From assembly GCF_008932115.1 (NCBI RefSeq), contig NZ_CP044543.1, positions 6,330,501 to 6,394,500 on the forward strand: a stretch of 64,000 nucleotides of DNA. The letters run 5' to 3'. Every line of letters begins with the position of its first letter. Position 1 is the stretch's first letter. The notes beneath the pieces were generated by a model. It was given only the letters and a program-made list of their open reading frames with translations. It was not told the origin of the DNA and made no database searches. Both the position numbers and the translations under genes were made by a program. Shown piece after piece: positions 39,579-52,114 of the stretch. Origin of the DNA: Bradyrhizobium betae (GTDB lineage: Bacteria; Pseudomonadota; Alphaproteobacteria; Rhizobiales; Xanthobacteraceae).

Positions 39579-40097
39579 ATGATGAAAGCCGTCGCAACTG
39601 CGGCAGATACCGCAGAGCGCGTCTCCGGCCAGCAGGGTTCGGTGCAGTCGCTCTATCTGGAAGCCTTGACTCTGGTGGAGCGGCTGCATCGCCGGCTCCT
39701 CGACGTCATCAAGGACGAGTTCGATCGCCGCGGCCGCGCGGACATCAATTCGGTGCAGGCGCTCCTGCTCTACAACATCGGCGACAAGGAGCTGACCGCG
39801 GGCGAACTGCGCACGCGCGGTTACTATCTCGGCTCCAACGTCTCCTACAATCTGAAGAAGCTCGTCGAGCTCGGCTTCCTCGATCATCAGCGCTCGCGCG
39901 TTGATCGCCGCTCGGTGCGCATCCGCCTGACCCCGCAGGGCCAGGAAGTCCGCCGCATCGTCGACTCGCTCTACCAGAAGCACGTCAAGACCGTTGAACA
40001 GGTCGGCGGCATCTCGGGCGAGGAGTTCTCGACCCTCAACAAGTCGCTGCACCGCCTCGAGCGGTTCTGGACCGACCAGATCCTGTATCGGCTCTGA
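39579..40097 (+). CDS. ldtR: MarR-family regulator LdtR
   Basis: A 172-residue winged-helix regulator. The central motif INSVQALLLYNIGDKELTAGELRTRGYYLGSNVSYNLKKLVELGFLDHQRSRVDRRSVRIRLT contains the recognition helix and beta-wing and is nearly invariant in LdtR proteins of Rhizobiales. In Liberibacter and Sinorhizobium, LdtR controls an L,D-transpeptidase gene and stress tolerance. The start at ATG 39579 follows AGGGGAAGTGTC. Two small conserved genes follow on the same strand. Confidence 0.9.
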   Translation: MMKAVATAADTAERVSGQQGSVQSLYLEALTLVERLHRRLLDVIKDEFDRRGRADINSVQALLLYNIGDKELTAGELRTRGYYLGSNVSYNLKKLVELGFLDHQRSRVDRRSVRIRLTPQGQEVRRIVDSLYQKHVKTVEQVGGISGEEFSTLNKSLHRLERFWTDQILYRL

Positions 40098-40295
40098 GTT
40101 TTCCGAGGGATCAAGGCCAAGCCGGCCCATAACAAGACCGGCAAGCCCTCCCGAACGTGCCTCACTTCCCCAAGCGCGCCGGCCCGGTTTGTCCCGGACC
40201 GGTGCGTTTTGTCGTCTCGCGGTTGCGAAAAAATACGACGACCCGGCGGAACCAGTTCCCGGCCTCGCGGTTATCTCTCCGGATCGGAGGATGCG

Positions 40296-40532
40296 ATGCT
40301 GGTCGAACGCGGGTTGCAGGCTATGAACGTCGAGCTCGTGAGCGATGCCTACGCCATCGCCGCGAATTACCTCCGCCGCTCCGGCGCAATTCCAGACACG
40401 CTCGTCACCAACGAACGGCTGCTCGAGATCATCGTCAAGCTGCTCCAGCATGGCGAACTCAACAAGATCAGGCTTGCGAACAAGGCGATTGGCCGGTTCG
40501 AGGCCCAGTGCGGGGCCCGCGCGGTTGCCTGA
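40296..40532 (+). CDS. small conserved protein of unknown function
   Basis: A 78-residue predicted helical protein starting MLVERGLQAMNVELVSDAYAIAANYLRRSG. GGAGG at 40286-40290, five bases before the ATG, marks this start over longer readings. It lies 37 bases ahead of another tiny gene, so the two may form a short operon. No domain is recognised. Confidence 0.72.
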   Translation: MLVERGLQAMNVELVSDAYAIAANYLRRSGAIPDTLVTNERLLEIIVKLLQHGELNKIRLANKAIGRFEAQCGARAVA

Positions 40533-40569
40533 TCGAAACTCCCAAAACACACAAGAACCAGAGGGTGCC

Positions 40570-40791
40570 ATGGAAGCTGCCATCGACCGCATCATGCAGA
40601 CCTATGACCTGCTCGCCAACCGCACCTCCGCGGCGAGCGCAGAGGCGCGGACCAAGGTGACGAACTATCTCAATACATTGATTGAAGCGGGCGAAAAAGA
40701 CACCCACAGGTTGACGGTCTGCGGCCTGACCTATCTGCGCCAGCTCGACGGAAGCGTGGACCCGGTGAAGGCGGGGTATACCGGGCTGTAG
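40570..40791 (+). CDS. small conserved protein of unknown function
   Basis: A 73-residue, mostly helical protein (MEAAIDRIMQTYDLLANRTSAASAEARTKV region, one Cys in TVCGLTYLRQL). AGAGGG lies a few bases before the ATG at 40570. I do not recognise a family. It follows the 78-residue gene on the same strand and precedes glyA after 252 bases that include a weak terminator-like hairpin. Confidence 0.7.
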   Translation: MEAAIDRIMQTYDLLANRTSAASAEARTKVTNYLNTLIEAGEKDTHRLTVCGLTYLRQLDGSVDPVKAGYTGL

Positions 40792-40832
40792 GGAATGTCC
40801 GGCCCGATCCTGCGTCCGCACGGCCCTTAGGG

Positions 40833-40856
40833 CCCAAAGCGGACCCTTTGGGTTGT
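40833..40856 (+). terminator. weak terminator-like hairpin
   Basis: CCCAAAG at 40833-40839 pairs with CTTTGGG at 40846-40852, followed by TTGTT. The stem is only seven pairs and the T-run is short, so termination of the two small genes here is tentative. Confidence 0.35.
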
Positions 40857-41043
40857 TCGGAATGGGGGCGGTCTTAGAGAGCCGTTCTTCCATCCCACCA
40901 TATCTTGCATAAATATCAGGTCCGACCCGCAACTACTTGGCCTGTTGCGGGCAATGTGGTAGATCGCGCTCGCCGCTTCCGATCGCCACACCAGACCCGT
41001 CCGTAGCCCGCCAAGAGGCTGCGGCGGTGGAGATATTCGCAAG

Positions 41044-42342
<1,299 letters not shown>

Positions 42343-42357
42343 GGCTAGGTTGAACGG

Positions 42358-42840
42358 ATGCGCTGCCCGAACTGCAACAGTCTCGATACGCAGGTAAAGG
42401 ACTCGCGTCCGACCGAGGACTCTTCCGTCATCCGCAGGCGGCGCGTGTGCGTCGCCTGCAATTTCCGCTTCACCACCTTCGAGCGCGTGCAGCTGCGCGA
42501 GCTCACGGTGATCAAGCGCAACGGCCGACGCGTGCCGTTCGACCGCGACAAGCTGATGCGCTCGGTGTCGATCTCGCTGCGCAAGCGGCAGGTCGAGCCG
42601 GAGCGGGTGGAGAAGATGGTCTCCACCATCGTCCGCGAGCTCGAGACCGGCGGCGAGGCCGAAATCTCCTCCGAGGTGATCGGCGAGACCGTGATGGAGC
42701 ATCTGCGCACGCTCGACGACGTCGCCTATGTGCGCTTCGCCTCCGTCTACCGCAATTTCCGCGAGGCCAAGGATTTCGCCGACGTGCTCGGCGAGCTCTC
42801 CGGTGAGGAGGAAGCGCGGCTCGCCGCGATCCGCAAATGA
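42358..42840 (+). CDS. nrdR: transcriptional repressor NrdR
   Basis: NrdR represses ribonucleotide reductase genes in response to ATP/dATP. The 160-residue protein has the N-terminal zinc ribbon ([17 protein letters not shown], with a second pair at [11 protein letters not shown]) and the ATP-cone domain ([16 protein letters not shown]). Its stop overlaps the ribD start by four bases (ATGA), so translation is coupled. Confidence 0.95.
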   Translation: MRCPNCNSLDTQVKDSRPTEDSSVIRRRRVCVACNFRFTTFERVQLRELTVIKRNGRRVPFDRDKLMRSVSISLRKRQVEPERVEKMVSTIVRELETGGEAEISSEVIGETVMEHLRTLDDVAYVRFASVYRNFREAKDFADVLGELSGEEEARLAAIRK

Positions 42841-43985
42841 TCTTCCGCATCCTGGAGGATCAGTTCGCGCAGAAGGCCCGCGAGGCCAAGGACGCCGATC
42901 GCCGTTTCATGGAGCTGGCCCTTGCGCTCGGCCTGCGCGGGCAGGGGCGGACCTGGCCCAATCCGGCCGTCGGCGCGGTCATCGTGAAAGACGGAATCAT
43001 CGTCGGCCGCGGCTGGACCCAGCCCGGCGGGCGGCCGCATGGCGAGCCCGAGGCCTTGCAGCGGGCCGGCGAGGCGGCGCGCGGCGCCACGCTCTATGTC
43101 ACGCTCGAGCCGTGCTCGCATTTCGGTAAGTCGCCGCCCTGCGCCGATGCGGTGATCGCAGCCGGCATCAAGCGCGTCGTCGCGGCGATCGAGGATCCCA
43201 ATCCGGAGGTGGCGGGCCAGGGCCATGCGCGCTTGCGCGCTGCCGGCATTGCCGTGGACGTCGGTCTGTGCGCGACTGAGGCCGCCTTCGACCATGCCGG
43301 CCATTTTCGCCGCATCCGCGATCACCGCCCGCACGTGATCCTGAAGCTCGCGGTCTCGCCCGACGGCAAGATCGGTGCGGCCGGCGGCAAGCCGCTCGCG
43401 ATCACCGGCGAGGCGGTGCGGGATCGCGTGCATTTGCTCCGTGCGCAGAGCGACGCCATCCTGGTCGGCATCGGCACGGTGCTGGCGGACGATCCGCAGC
43501 TCAACTGCCGCCTTCCGGGTATGGAAACGCGTTCTCCGGTACGCGTCGTACTCGACCAGAATCTGCGCATCCCGGCCACGAGCCAGCTGGTTCGTTCTGC
43601 GCGCGAGACGCCGCTCTGGGTCGTCAGCTCCGAGCTCGCCGAAGCTGCCGCAGCGACACGCCTTGGCGCTGCCGGCACACAGATCATCCGCATCCCGCCC
43701 GGGAGCGCTTCCGGGCTCGATCTTCAGTCTGTGCTGCATGCTCTGGCCGGGAAAGGTATCACGCGGCTGATGGTCGAGGGCGGTAGCCGGGTTGCAGCAT
43801 CGTTCATTGCGGCCGACCTCGTCGACGAAATCTGGCTGTTCCGCGGAGCGGAAGCGGTTGGGCCCGGCGGAATAGATGCGCTCGATGCATTGCCCCTGTC
43901 GAAAATCACGCAGTCGCAGGCCTACAAGGTTCATGCTAGCGAGACATTCGACAAGGATACTCTCACCATCTATGAGCGCGCCTAA
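42837..43985 (+). CDS. ribD: bifunctional riboflavin biosynthesis deaminase/reductase
   Basis: RibD carries out the second and third steps of riboflavin synthesis, deaminating and then reducing the GTP-derived pyrimidine. The N-terminal deaminase domain has PHGEPEAL and the zinc motif [11 protein letters not shown]; the C-terminal reductase domain begins around residue 150 ([17 protein letters not shown]) and contains [12 protein letters not shown]. The 382 residues match the family. It overlaps nrdR at the start and is followed at once by ribE. Confidence 0.94.
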   Translation: MIFRILEDQFAQKAREAKDADRRFMELALALGLRGQGRTWPNPAVGAVIVKDGIIVGRGWTQPGGRPHGEPEALQRAGEAARGATLYVTLEPCSHFGKSPPCADAVIAAGIKRVVAAIEDPNPEVAGQGHARLRAAGIAVDVGLCATEAAFDHAGHFRRIRDHRPHVILKLAVSPDGKIGAAGGKPLAITGEAVRDRVHLLRAQSDAILVGIGTVLADDPQLNCRLPGMETRSPVRVVLDQNLRIPATSQLVRSARETPLWVVSSELAEAAAATRLGAAGTQIIRIPPGSASGLDLQSVLHALAGKGITRLMVEGGSRVAASFIAADLVDEIWLFRGAEAVGPGGIDALDALPLSKITQSQAYKVHASETFDKDTLTIYERA

Positions 43986-43986
43986 C

Positions 43987-44598
43987 ATGTTCACCGGCAT
44001 TGTCACCGACATCGGCGAGGTCATCAGCTTCACGCCAACTGCGCAGGGCCAGCTGCACCGGCTGCGCATCGCCTGCCACTATGACCAGGCCACCATCGCC
44101 GATGGCGCCTCGATCGCGAACAATGGCGTCTGCCTGACGGTGGTTGCCTCCGGCGTCGAAGGCGGCAGAACCTGGTTCGACGTCGATGCCGCCGCCGAGA
44201 CGCTGGCGCTGACGACGGCCAAGCACTGGAAGCTCGGCACGAAGCTCAATCTCGAGCGCGCTCTCAAGATCGGTGACGAGCTCGGCGGCCACATCGTCGC
44301 CGGCCATGCCGACGGGATCGCCACCATCGTCAGCCGCGAGGACCTGCCCGATATGGCGCGGTTCGAGCTGTCGACCACGCGGGAGCTGGCACGGTTCATC
44401 GCCACCAAGGGCTCGATCACGCTCGACGGCGTCTCGCTGACGGTCAATACGGTGAAGGACGTGACGTTTTCGGTGCTGATCATCCCGCACACGCTGACGG
44501 TCACGACGATCGGCGGCTGGAAGGCGGGAGCCGAGGTCAATATCGAGGTCGATTTGATGGCCCGCTATGCGGCGCGGCTGACGGAAATGACAGTTTAA
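43987..44598 (+). CDS. ribE: riboflavin synthase alpha chain
   Basis: The enzyme dismutates two 6,7-dimethyl-8-ribityllumazine molecules to riboflavin. The 203-residue protein has two lumazine-binding barrels: MFTGIVTDIGEVISF at the start and GGHIVAGHADGIATI opening the second half. The ATG at 43987 begins the family N-terminus, one base after the ribD stop; an ATG at 43972 inside ribD would add five residues. ribH follows after 61 bases. Confidence 0.94.
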   Translation: MFTGIVTDIGEVISFTPTAQGQLHRLRIACHYDQATIADGASIANNGVCLTVVASGVEGGRTWFDVDAAAETLALTTAKHWKLGTKLNLERALKIGDELGGHIVAGHADGIATIVSREDLPDMARFELSTTRELARFIATKGSITLDGVSLTVNTVKDVTFSVLIIPHTLTVTTIGGWKAGAEVNIEVDLMARYAARLTEMTV

Positions 44599-44659
44599 AA
44601 CTTGGCTTACCCGCCTGCGGCGACTACATAGCGCCAACCCCTGTGAAACGGATTGAACG

Positions 44660-45151
44660 ATGGCAGACGCGCGGCGCGCACCCCTGAAGGACCAGACGGA
44701 CATTTCCGGCGCGCGCGCGCTGATTGTCGAGGCGCGGTTCTACGACGATCTCCAGGACGCGCTGCTCGACGGCGCGGTGGCGGAGCTGAAGGCGGCCGGG
44801 CTGACCCATGACGTCATCACTGTTCCAGGTGCGCTGGAGATTCCAGCGGCGATCGCCATCGCCGTCGATGCCGCTGCCGCCAACGGCAAGCCCTATGACG
44901 CGGCGATCGCGCTTGGCTGCGTCATCCGCGGCGACACCATTCATTTCGAGATCGTCTCGCAGGAATCCTCCCGCGCGCTGATGGATCTTGCGGTGGCGCG
45001 CAAGCTGCCGCTCGGCAACGGCATCCTCACCGTCAACAACGAGGACCAGGCCTGGGCACGGGCGCGCGCCAGCGAGCTCAACAAGGGCGGCGATGCCGCG
45101 CGCGCGGCGATCGCGATGCTGCGCATCAAGCGCCGGCTGGCGCGGGCTTGA
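44660..45151 (+). CDS. ribH: 6,7-dimethyl-8-ribityllumazine synthase
   Basis: RibH condenses the pyrimidine intermediate with 3,4-dihydroxy-2-butanone phosphate in riboflavin synthesis. The 163-residue protein shows [47 protein letters not shown] and [18 protein letters not shown]. nusB follows with two bases between the stop and its ATG, a conserved junction. Confidence 0.95.
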   Translation: MADARRAPLKDQTDISGARALIVEARFYDDLQDALLDGAVAELKAAGLTHDVITVPGALEIPAAIAIAVDAAAANGKPYDAAIALGCVIRGDTIHFEIVSQESSRALMDLAVARKLPLGNGILTVNNEDQAWARARASELNKGGDAARAAIAMLRIKRRLARA

Positions 45152-45153
45152 TC

Positions 45154-45651
45154 ATGGCCGATCACAGCAAAAAGCCGCCGGCTGGCACCGAGAAGAAAGC
45201 GAACCGGCGCGGTGCGGCGCGGCTCGCGGCCGTGCAGGCGCTGTACCAGATGGACATCGCCGGCGCCGGCATCAACGACATCTTCGCCGAGTTCGAGAGC
45301 CACTGGCTCGGCAATGAGGTCGAGGGCGAAACTTATCTGCCGGCGGAGGCCGCCTTCTTCCGCGACGTCGTCTCCGGCGTCGTGCGCGACCAGAAGAAGC
45401 TCGATCCCCTGATCGACGAGGCGCTGTCGCAGGGCTGGCCGTTGAAGCGGATCGAGGCGATCTTGCGCGCGGTGCTGCGGGCAGGGGCCTATGAGCTTCA
45501 GCATCGCAAGGACGTGCCGGGCCGCGTCGTCGTTTCCGAATATGTCGATGTCGCCAACGCCTTCGTCGACCGCGAGGAGACCGGCATGGTCAACGCCGTG
45601 CTCGACCAGATCGGCCGCCATTTTCGCGGCGACGAGTTCGGGCGGGGGTAG
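45154..45651 (+). CDS. nusB: transcription antitermination factor NusB
   Basis: NusB binds boxA with S10 and promotes antitermination on rRNA operons. The 165-residue protein has RRGAARLAAVQALYQMDIAG in the first helix and LRAGAYELQ, VVVSEYVDVANAF and FVNAVLD-like (MVNAVLDQIGR) segments. The ATG at 45154 is chosen. The next gene, thiL, is separated by a 103-base palindromic repeat and is probably no longer tightly coupled. Confidence 0.94.
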   Translation: MADHSKKPPAGTEKKANRRGAARLAAVQALYQMDIAGAGINDIFAEFESHWLGNEVEGETYLPAEAAFFRDVVSGVVRDQKKLDPLIDEALSQGWPLKRIEAILRAVLRAGAYELQHRKDVPGRVVVSEYVDVANAFVDREETGMVNAVLDQIGRHFRGDEFGRG

Positions 45652-45702
45652 CTTGTCCGGGAGGGCGGTGAATCGATGCGAGACGGCTGCCCCATACACT
45701 GC

Positions 45703-45805
45703 TGTCATCACCCGCGCAGGCGGGTGATCCAGTACGCCGCGGCTTATCGGTTCGACACGACCCTCTCTGGAATACTGGATCGCCCGGTCAAGCCGGGCGA
45801 TGACA
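45703..45805. repeat. TGTCAT...ATGACA palindrome, copy 4
   Basis: The copy sits between nusB and thiL, ending 22 bases before the thiL start. Left arm: TGTCAT, hairpin CACCCGC-GCAG-GCGGGTG, then ATCCAGTA. Right arm: TACTGGAT, hairpin CGCCCGG-TCAAG-CCGGGCG, then ATGACA. Both stems pair perfectly. Confidence 0.9.
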
Positions 45806-45827
45806 GCGATGGATGCAGCTGGCGCTG

Positions 45828-46814
45828 ATGGCAAACAACCCCTCCGCCGAAGACTCCCTCATCGCGCGCTATTTCAAGCCGCTGGCGACCGATCCCGGCG
45901 CGTTCGGGCTTGTCGATGATGCCGCGGTCCTGTCCTCGTCCGGCGACGACATCGTGGTCACCACCGACGCCATCGTCGAGGGCGTGCACTATCTTGCTAC
46001 CGACCCGCCCGACACCATCGCGCGCAAGGCGCTGCGGGTGAATCTGTCCGATCTCGCCGCCAAGGGCGCGGTCCCCGCCGGCTTTGTTCTCACGCTGGCG
46101 CTGCGCAGCAAGGAAGATTCCTGGCTGAGGCCGTTCGCGGACGCCCTCGGCGAGGACGCCAGGACCTTCGCGTGCCCGCTGCTTGGCGGAGACACGGTGT
46201 CGACGCCGGGACCGCAAATGATCTCGATCACCGCCTTCGGCCGGGTGCCGAAGGGGCGGATGGTCGGCCGCACCGGCGCCAAGGCCGGCGACCGCATCCT
46301 GGTGACGGGGACGATCGGCGATGCGGCGCTCGGCCTCGACCTGCTCACGGGCGGCGCGGCGGCGGCGACGCTGGCGAAGGACCAGGCCGCTCAGGACTAC
46401 CTGATCGATCGCTATCGCGTTCCGCGGCCGCGCAACGCGTTGGCCAGGGTGGTGCTCGCCCATGCGAGTGCAGCGATGGATGTATCCGATGGCCTGGCAG
46501 GTGATCTCGCCAAGCTCTGCGCCGCATCCGGCGTCAGTGCGGTGATCGAGGCTCACCGCGTTCCGGCATCACCTCCCGCCACCGTCGCGATCTCTTCCGT
46601 CGGTCTCGAGAGGCTGGTGTCGGGCGGAGACGACTATGAAATCCTGTGCGCGGTTCCGGACGCGCGCTGCGCCGATTTCACGCGGGCGGCCGAACAGGCG
46701 GGTGTTCCCGTCACCATGATCGGCACCATTGTTGCCGGCCACGGAGCGCCGCGATGGACGGACGCGCAAGGCCACGAGATCGCGCTGCGACGCCTTTCCT
46801 ACAGCCATTTCTAG
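45828..46814 (+). CDS. thiL: thiamine-monophosphate kinase
   Basis: ThiL phosphorylates thiamine monophosphate to the active cofactor thiamine diphosphate. The 328-residue protein has GLVDDAAVL, VVTTDAIVEGVHY, LGGDTVSTPGP, MDVSDGLAGDL and VSGGDDYEI, the nucleotide and metal sites. The ATG at 45828 begins the family N-terminus (NNPSAEDSLIARYF). A repeat lies directly upstream and no clear ribosome site is visible between it and the start. Confidence 0.93.
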   Translation: MANNPSAEDSLIARYFKPLATDPGAFGLVDDAAVLSSSGDDIVVTTDAIVEGVHYLATDPPDTIARKALRVNLSDLAAKGAVPAGFVLTLALRSKEDSWLRPFADALGEDARTFACPLLGGDTVSTPGPQMISITAFGRVPKGRMVGRTGAKAGDRILVTGTIGDAALGLDLLTGGAAAATLAKDQAAQDYLIDRYRVPRPRNALARVVLAHASAAMDVSDGLAGDLAKLCAASGVSAVIEAHRVPASPPATVAISSVGLERLVSGGDDYEILCAVPDARCADFTRAAEQAGVPVTMIGTIVAGHGAPRWTDAQGHEIALRRLSYSHF

Positions 46815-46918
46815 ATTTCGGTGCGACCCAATGTCAGCCGGGACGCCAGCGTCCTCTCTCTGCTTTTCTCGCTATGATCGGGTAATATCGGCAATCGCAA
46901 CTGACGGGCTTGATTCGG

Positions 46919-47524
46919 ATGACGGCGGATTTAACCGTGAGCGAGCTGCGGCCTGTTCCCGGCAGGGAATGCGGAAGCTGCACGCTGTGCTGCAAGGTCT
47001 ACAACATTCCCGAGATCCAGAAGGCCGCCGGCAAGTGGTGCGGGCAATGCAAGCCTGGCCGGGGCTGCAAGATTCACGATAACCTGCCGGACCAGTGCGC
47101 AGAATTCAATTGCCTTTGGCGTACGGACGCTGCGATGCCGGCGCAATGGAAGCCGGATCAGGCGAAGATGGTAGCCATCATCCATCCAATGACCCGGAAC
47201 ATTCAGATCCAGGTCGACCCGGGTCTGCCGTCGGCATGGAGCCGCCAGCCCTATCACGACCACTTGCGGCAGTGGGCGACGAAGAACATGCCGAAAGGCA
47301 TGTACGTCGTCGTTTTCGTCAACGAACTGGCGACACTCGTTCTGCCTGACCAGGATGTGCAGCTCGGTCCGATGACACCGGATCAGGTCATCACGGTGCG
47401 GAGGGAGTCCGGTTCAAGCGGGGCGGTCTATGAGATCAAGGTCTCGACCACGCGGACCCTGCCGGATGGTCAAACCGTCGAAGTCGCATCCACCTCTCGC
47501 CATCCTGTGAGGTCGGCGGCCTAA
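46919..47524 (+). CDS. cysteine-rich protein, YkgJ-like (first of a tandem pair)
   Basis: A 201-residue cytoplasmic protein with nine cysteines. Eight fall in a metal-cluster pattern: CGSCTLCC at residues 18-25, then WC..C.....GC at 41-50, C60 and C65. YkgJ-type proteins bind iron or zinc through such motifs, but function here is unknown. The C-terminal 100 residues are beta-rich (MYVVVFVNELATLVLP) and end STSRHPVRSAA. The next gene is a paralogue of the same length, 64% identical by hand count (129 of 201). A TTG three codons upstream is an alternative start. Confidence 0.82.
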   Translation: MTADLTVSELRPVPGRECGSCTLCCKVYNIPEIQKAAGKWCGQCKPGRGCKIHDNLPDQCAEFNCLWRTDAAMPAQWKPDQAKMVAIIHPMTRNIQIQVDPGLPSAWSRQPYHDHLRQWATKNMPKGMYVVVFVNELATLVLPDQDVQLGPMTPDQVITVRRESGSSGAVYEIKVSTTRTLPDGQTVEVASTSRHPVRSAA

Positions 47525-47713
47525 GCGAAGCCGTGGCCGTGCCTTGTCTGGTTCGGCGGCCGTAGCGATCACGGCGATTGGATTCATCGAAGAGCCGACG
47601 CCGCCGCGCTTTGTCGACAGCCAGGGCACGGATCTGGTCTGATTTGGCGATCGCAAGCCCGACGACAGCAAGCAGATCTATCAGAGCCAAAGGGAGCCAA
47701 TGGATCTGATTCT

Positions 47714-48319
47714 ATGACGGCGGCCGTTTCGAGTTTGAGCGAGGTACCGGCTCCCGGGAGGGAGTGCGGAAGCTGCACGCTCTGTTGCAAGGTCTACAAC
47801 GTGGTCGAGCTCGGCAAGGCCGCCGGCAAGTGGTGCTCGCATTGCAAGCCCGGCCGGGGCTGCACGATTCACGACAAGCTGCCGAACGAGTGCGCGGCGT
47901 TCAATTGTCTCTGGAAAACCATGCCGTCGATGTCGATGCAATGGAAGCCCGAGCAGTCGAAGATGGTGCTCACCTTGCACCCCGAGACCAATAACATCCA
48001 TGTCGTGGTTGATCCCGGCCTGCCGTCGGCCTGGACCCGGGAGCCTTATCACGGCGGGCTGCGCGGGTTGGCGAAGACCAACATGATGAAAGGCCATCTT
48101 GTGGTGGTGCTGGTCAATGAGCAGGCGACGCTCATTCTGCCCGACCAGGATGTCACGCTCGGCATCCTCAAGCCCGAGCAGGTCATTTCGGTCGCGCTGG
48201 AGACCGGCCCCAGTGGCGGCGTCTACGATGTCAAGATCTTCAACCGGCGCACGACAGCCGAGGGGCAGACCCTGGAAATGGCATCGACCTCCCGTCATCC
48301 CGTCAGGTCCGCCGCCTGA
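47714..48319 (+). CDS. cysteine-rich protein, YkgJ-like (second of a tandem pair)
   Basis: A 201-residue paralogue of the previous gene, aligning end to end without gaps. All nine cysteines are kept, including CGSCTLCC and C41, C44, C50, C60 and C65. The last eleven residues are identical. The pair arose by tandem duplication, with 189 bases between them. The product probably binds iron or zinc; the metal and role are unknown. The 5' half of the mature sequence is better conserved than the middle of the C-terminal half. Confidence 0.82.
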   Translation: MTAAVSSLSEVPAPGRECGSCTLCCKVYNVVELGKAAGKWCSHCKPGRGCTIHDKLPNECAAFNCLWKTMPSMSMQWKPEQSKMVLTLHPETNNIHVVVDPGLPSAWTREPYHGGLRGLAKTNMMKGHLVVVLVNEQATLILPDQDVTLGILKPEQVISVALETGPSGGVYDVKIFNRRTTAEGQTLEMASTSRHPVRSAA

Positions 48320-48590
48320 GGCCGAGGCACGGACTGGCGCTCATCGGTGTGTCCGAGAGGTGTCTGGAGACATTCCGCTGAGCGGGCGTCTACGACCTAA
48401 ATACCTGCCGAGATCGCCTTTTCGGTCGCTTCCGGCGTTGCACCCTCAATGCGATTTTGGCAAGCTTGTGGCCGACTAACGCCACCTCTTCAGGGCAAGG
48501 GGCGGGGTTGTTCAAAATCAAGGCGCCGCACCGCAAGACGGACAATAAAAGGCGCCGGGGACACATCAAGGATCTGAGGCAGAAAATCAC

Positions 48591-50711
<2,121 letters not shown>

Positions 50712-50732
50712 TCGGCGCCAACGACCAAAGAC

Positions 50733-50764
50733 AAAACCCCGCGGCGCGAGCCGCGGGGTTTTTG
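50733..50764 (+). terminator. rho-independent terminator of hppA
   Basis: AAAACCCCGCGGC at 50733-50745 pairs with GCCGCGGGGTTTT-type sequence at 50750-50762 around a four-base loop, followed by Ts. It starts 22 bases after the hppA stop. Confidence 0.88.
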
Positions 50765-50822
50765 ATTTGTTTTGGTGCGGAAGTCTTTCATCGCGTCATT
50801 GCGAGCGCAGCCTCACCCTCGC

Positions 50823-50924
50823 TGTCATCGTCCGCGAAGGCGGACGATCCAGTATTCCACAGACTGCGGTGTGACGCGGAGAAGCCGCGGCTTACTGGAT
50901 TCCCCGCCTTCGCGGGGAATGACA
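50823..50924. repeat. TGTCAT...ATGACA palindrome, copy 5
   Basis: This copy lies between convergent hppA and the Bug-type gene. Left arm: TGTCAT, hairpin CGTCCGC-GAAG-GCGGACG, then ATCCAGTA. Right arm: TACTGGAT, hairpin TCCCCGC-CTTC-GCGGGGA, then ATGACA. Both stems pair perfectly. Confidence 0.9.
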
Positions 50925-50971
50925 TCGGTGGATGCTGCTTTTATCTCCGCGCAAACGTCTCGCGCGAACGC

Positions 50972-51997
50972 CTACTGCACATCCATCTGCAGGCCTTCCT
51001 TCTGGATGATGCCGGCGAACTTCTTCGTCTCGGCATCCACGAAGGCGGAGAACTGCTCCGGTGTGCTGTAGTCGGCGCGAGCGCCCATGGCGGCGATGTT
51101 CTTCTTGATGTCCTCGCGCTCCAGCATCGCCTTCACTTGAAGGTTGAGCGCCTCGAGCACGGGGGCGGGGACGCCCTTGGGCAGGAACACCGAGAACCAG
51201 GACGACACGTCGAAATTGGCCAGCTCCGGCGCGCTCTCGCGCATGGTCGGCAAATCCTTCGCCAAGTCGCTGCGTTCGGGCGTGGTGACGCAAAGGCCGG
51301 TGAGGGTGCCGTTCTGCACCTGGGGCAGACTCGGATAGAGATTGTCGAACAGGATCTGGATGTCGCCCGCGAGCGCGGCCTGGAGCGCGGGGCCGGCGCC
51401 GCGGAACGGGATGTGCGTCATCTTCAGGCCGGTGAGCTGGAGGAACCAGGCGCCGGTGAGGTGAGGGCTCTGGCCGACGCCGGAGGAAGCGTAGCTGAGC
51501 TTGTCCGGATTGGCCTTCAGATACGCGATCAGCTCGGCAATGGATTTGATGCCGGTCTTCGGATGCGCCGAGACGATGTTCGGAATCCGGATGATGTTGG
51601 AGACCGGCTGGAGCTGGTCCGGCTTGTAGGTGAGGTTCTTGAAGATGCTGTAGGCGATCGCGTTCGGACCGGGATTGCCGACCAGGATGGTTTGGCCGTC
51701 GGGCTTTGAGCGGACCACTTCGGCGGTGCCGATCGTGCCGCCGCCGCCGGAGCGGTTTTCCACGACAGCCGACTGGCCCCAGGCGGTTTGCAGATGCGCG
51801 GCGAGAAGCCGGCCCATGACGTCGGTGGAGCCGCCGGCCGCGGCCGGCACGATGACGCGGACCGTTTCGGTCGGCTTCCAGTCGGCCAAACTCGATCGCG
51901 GCAGGATCGCTGCAGCCGTGAGGCCCGCGGCGCCGGTGAGAACCTGGCGACGGGACAGAAATTTCTTATCGAGTTTCTTGGGTAGTTTGTTGGGCAC
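50972..51997 (-). CDS. Bug-family tripartite tricarboxylate transporter substrate-binding protein
   Basis: A 341-residue periplasmic binding protein for a tripartite tricarboxylate transporter. The N-terminus SRRQVLTGAAGLTAAAIL is a twin-arginine signal. The fold shows VRVIVPAAAGGSTDVMGR, ENRSGGGGTIGT and YASSGVGQSPHL, all Bug-type motifs. No TctA/TctB partner genes are next to it, so it is an orphan here, as many Bug proteins are. It is convergent with hppA. Confidence 0.9.
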   Translation of the reverse strand: MPNKLPKKLDKKFLSRRQVLTGAAGLTAAAILPRSSLADWKPTETVRVIVPAAAGGSTDVMGRLLAAHLQTAWGQSAVVENRSGGGGTIGTAEVVRSKPDGQTILVGNPGPNAIAYSIFKNLTYKPDQLQPVSNIIRIPNIVSAHPKTGIKSIAELIAYLKANPDKLSYASSGVGQSPHLTGAWFLQLTGLKMTHIPFRGAGPALQAALAGDIQILFDNLYPSLPQVQNGTLTGLCVTTPERSDLAKDLPTMRESAPELANFDVSSWFSVFLPKGVPAPVLEALNLQVKAMLEREDIKKNIAAMGARADYSTPEQFSAFVDAETKKFAGIIQKEGLQMDVQ

Positions 51998-52114
51998 GAA
52001 TCCACTCCCTGCTTCTTACTTTGCAGGGAGCGTATGGAACCCGGCGCTCAACGGCAAGTCGTACGCGACGACAAGTGCCACGCTGGAGGCGGCACGACGC
52101 CGCGGGCTGAATAC

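Noticed and set aside
47436..47690. 84-codon minus-strand frame between the two cysteine-rich genes
   Set aside because: The N-terminus looks hydrophobic by chance, the rest is Arg-rich, and it overlaps the first paralogue.
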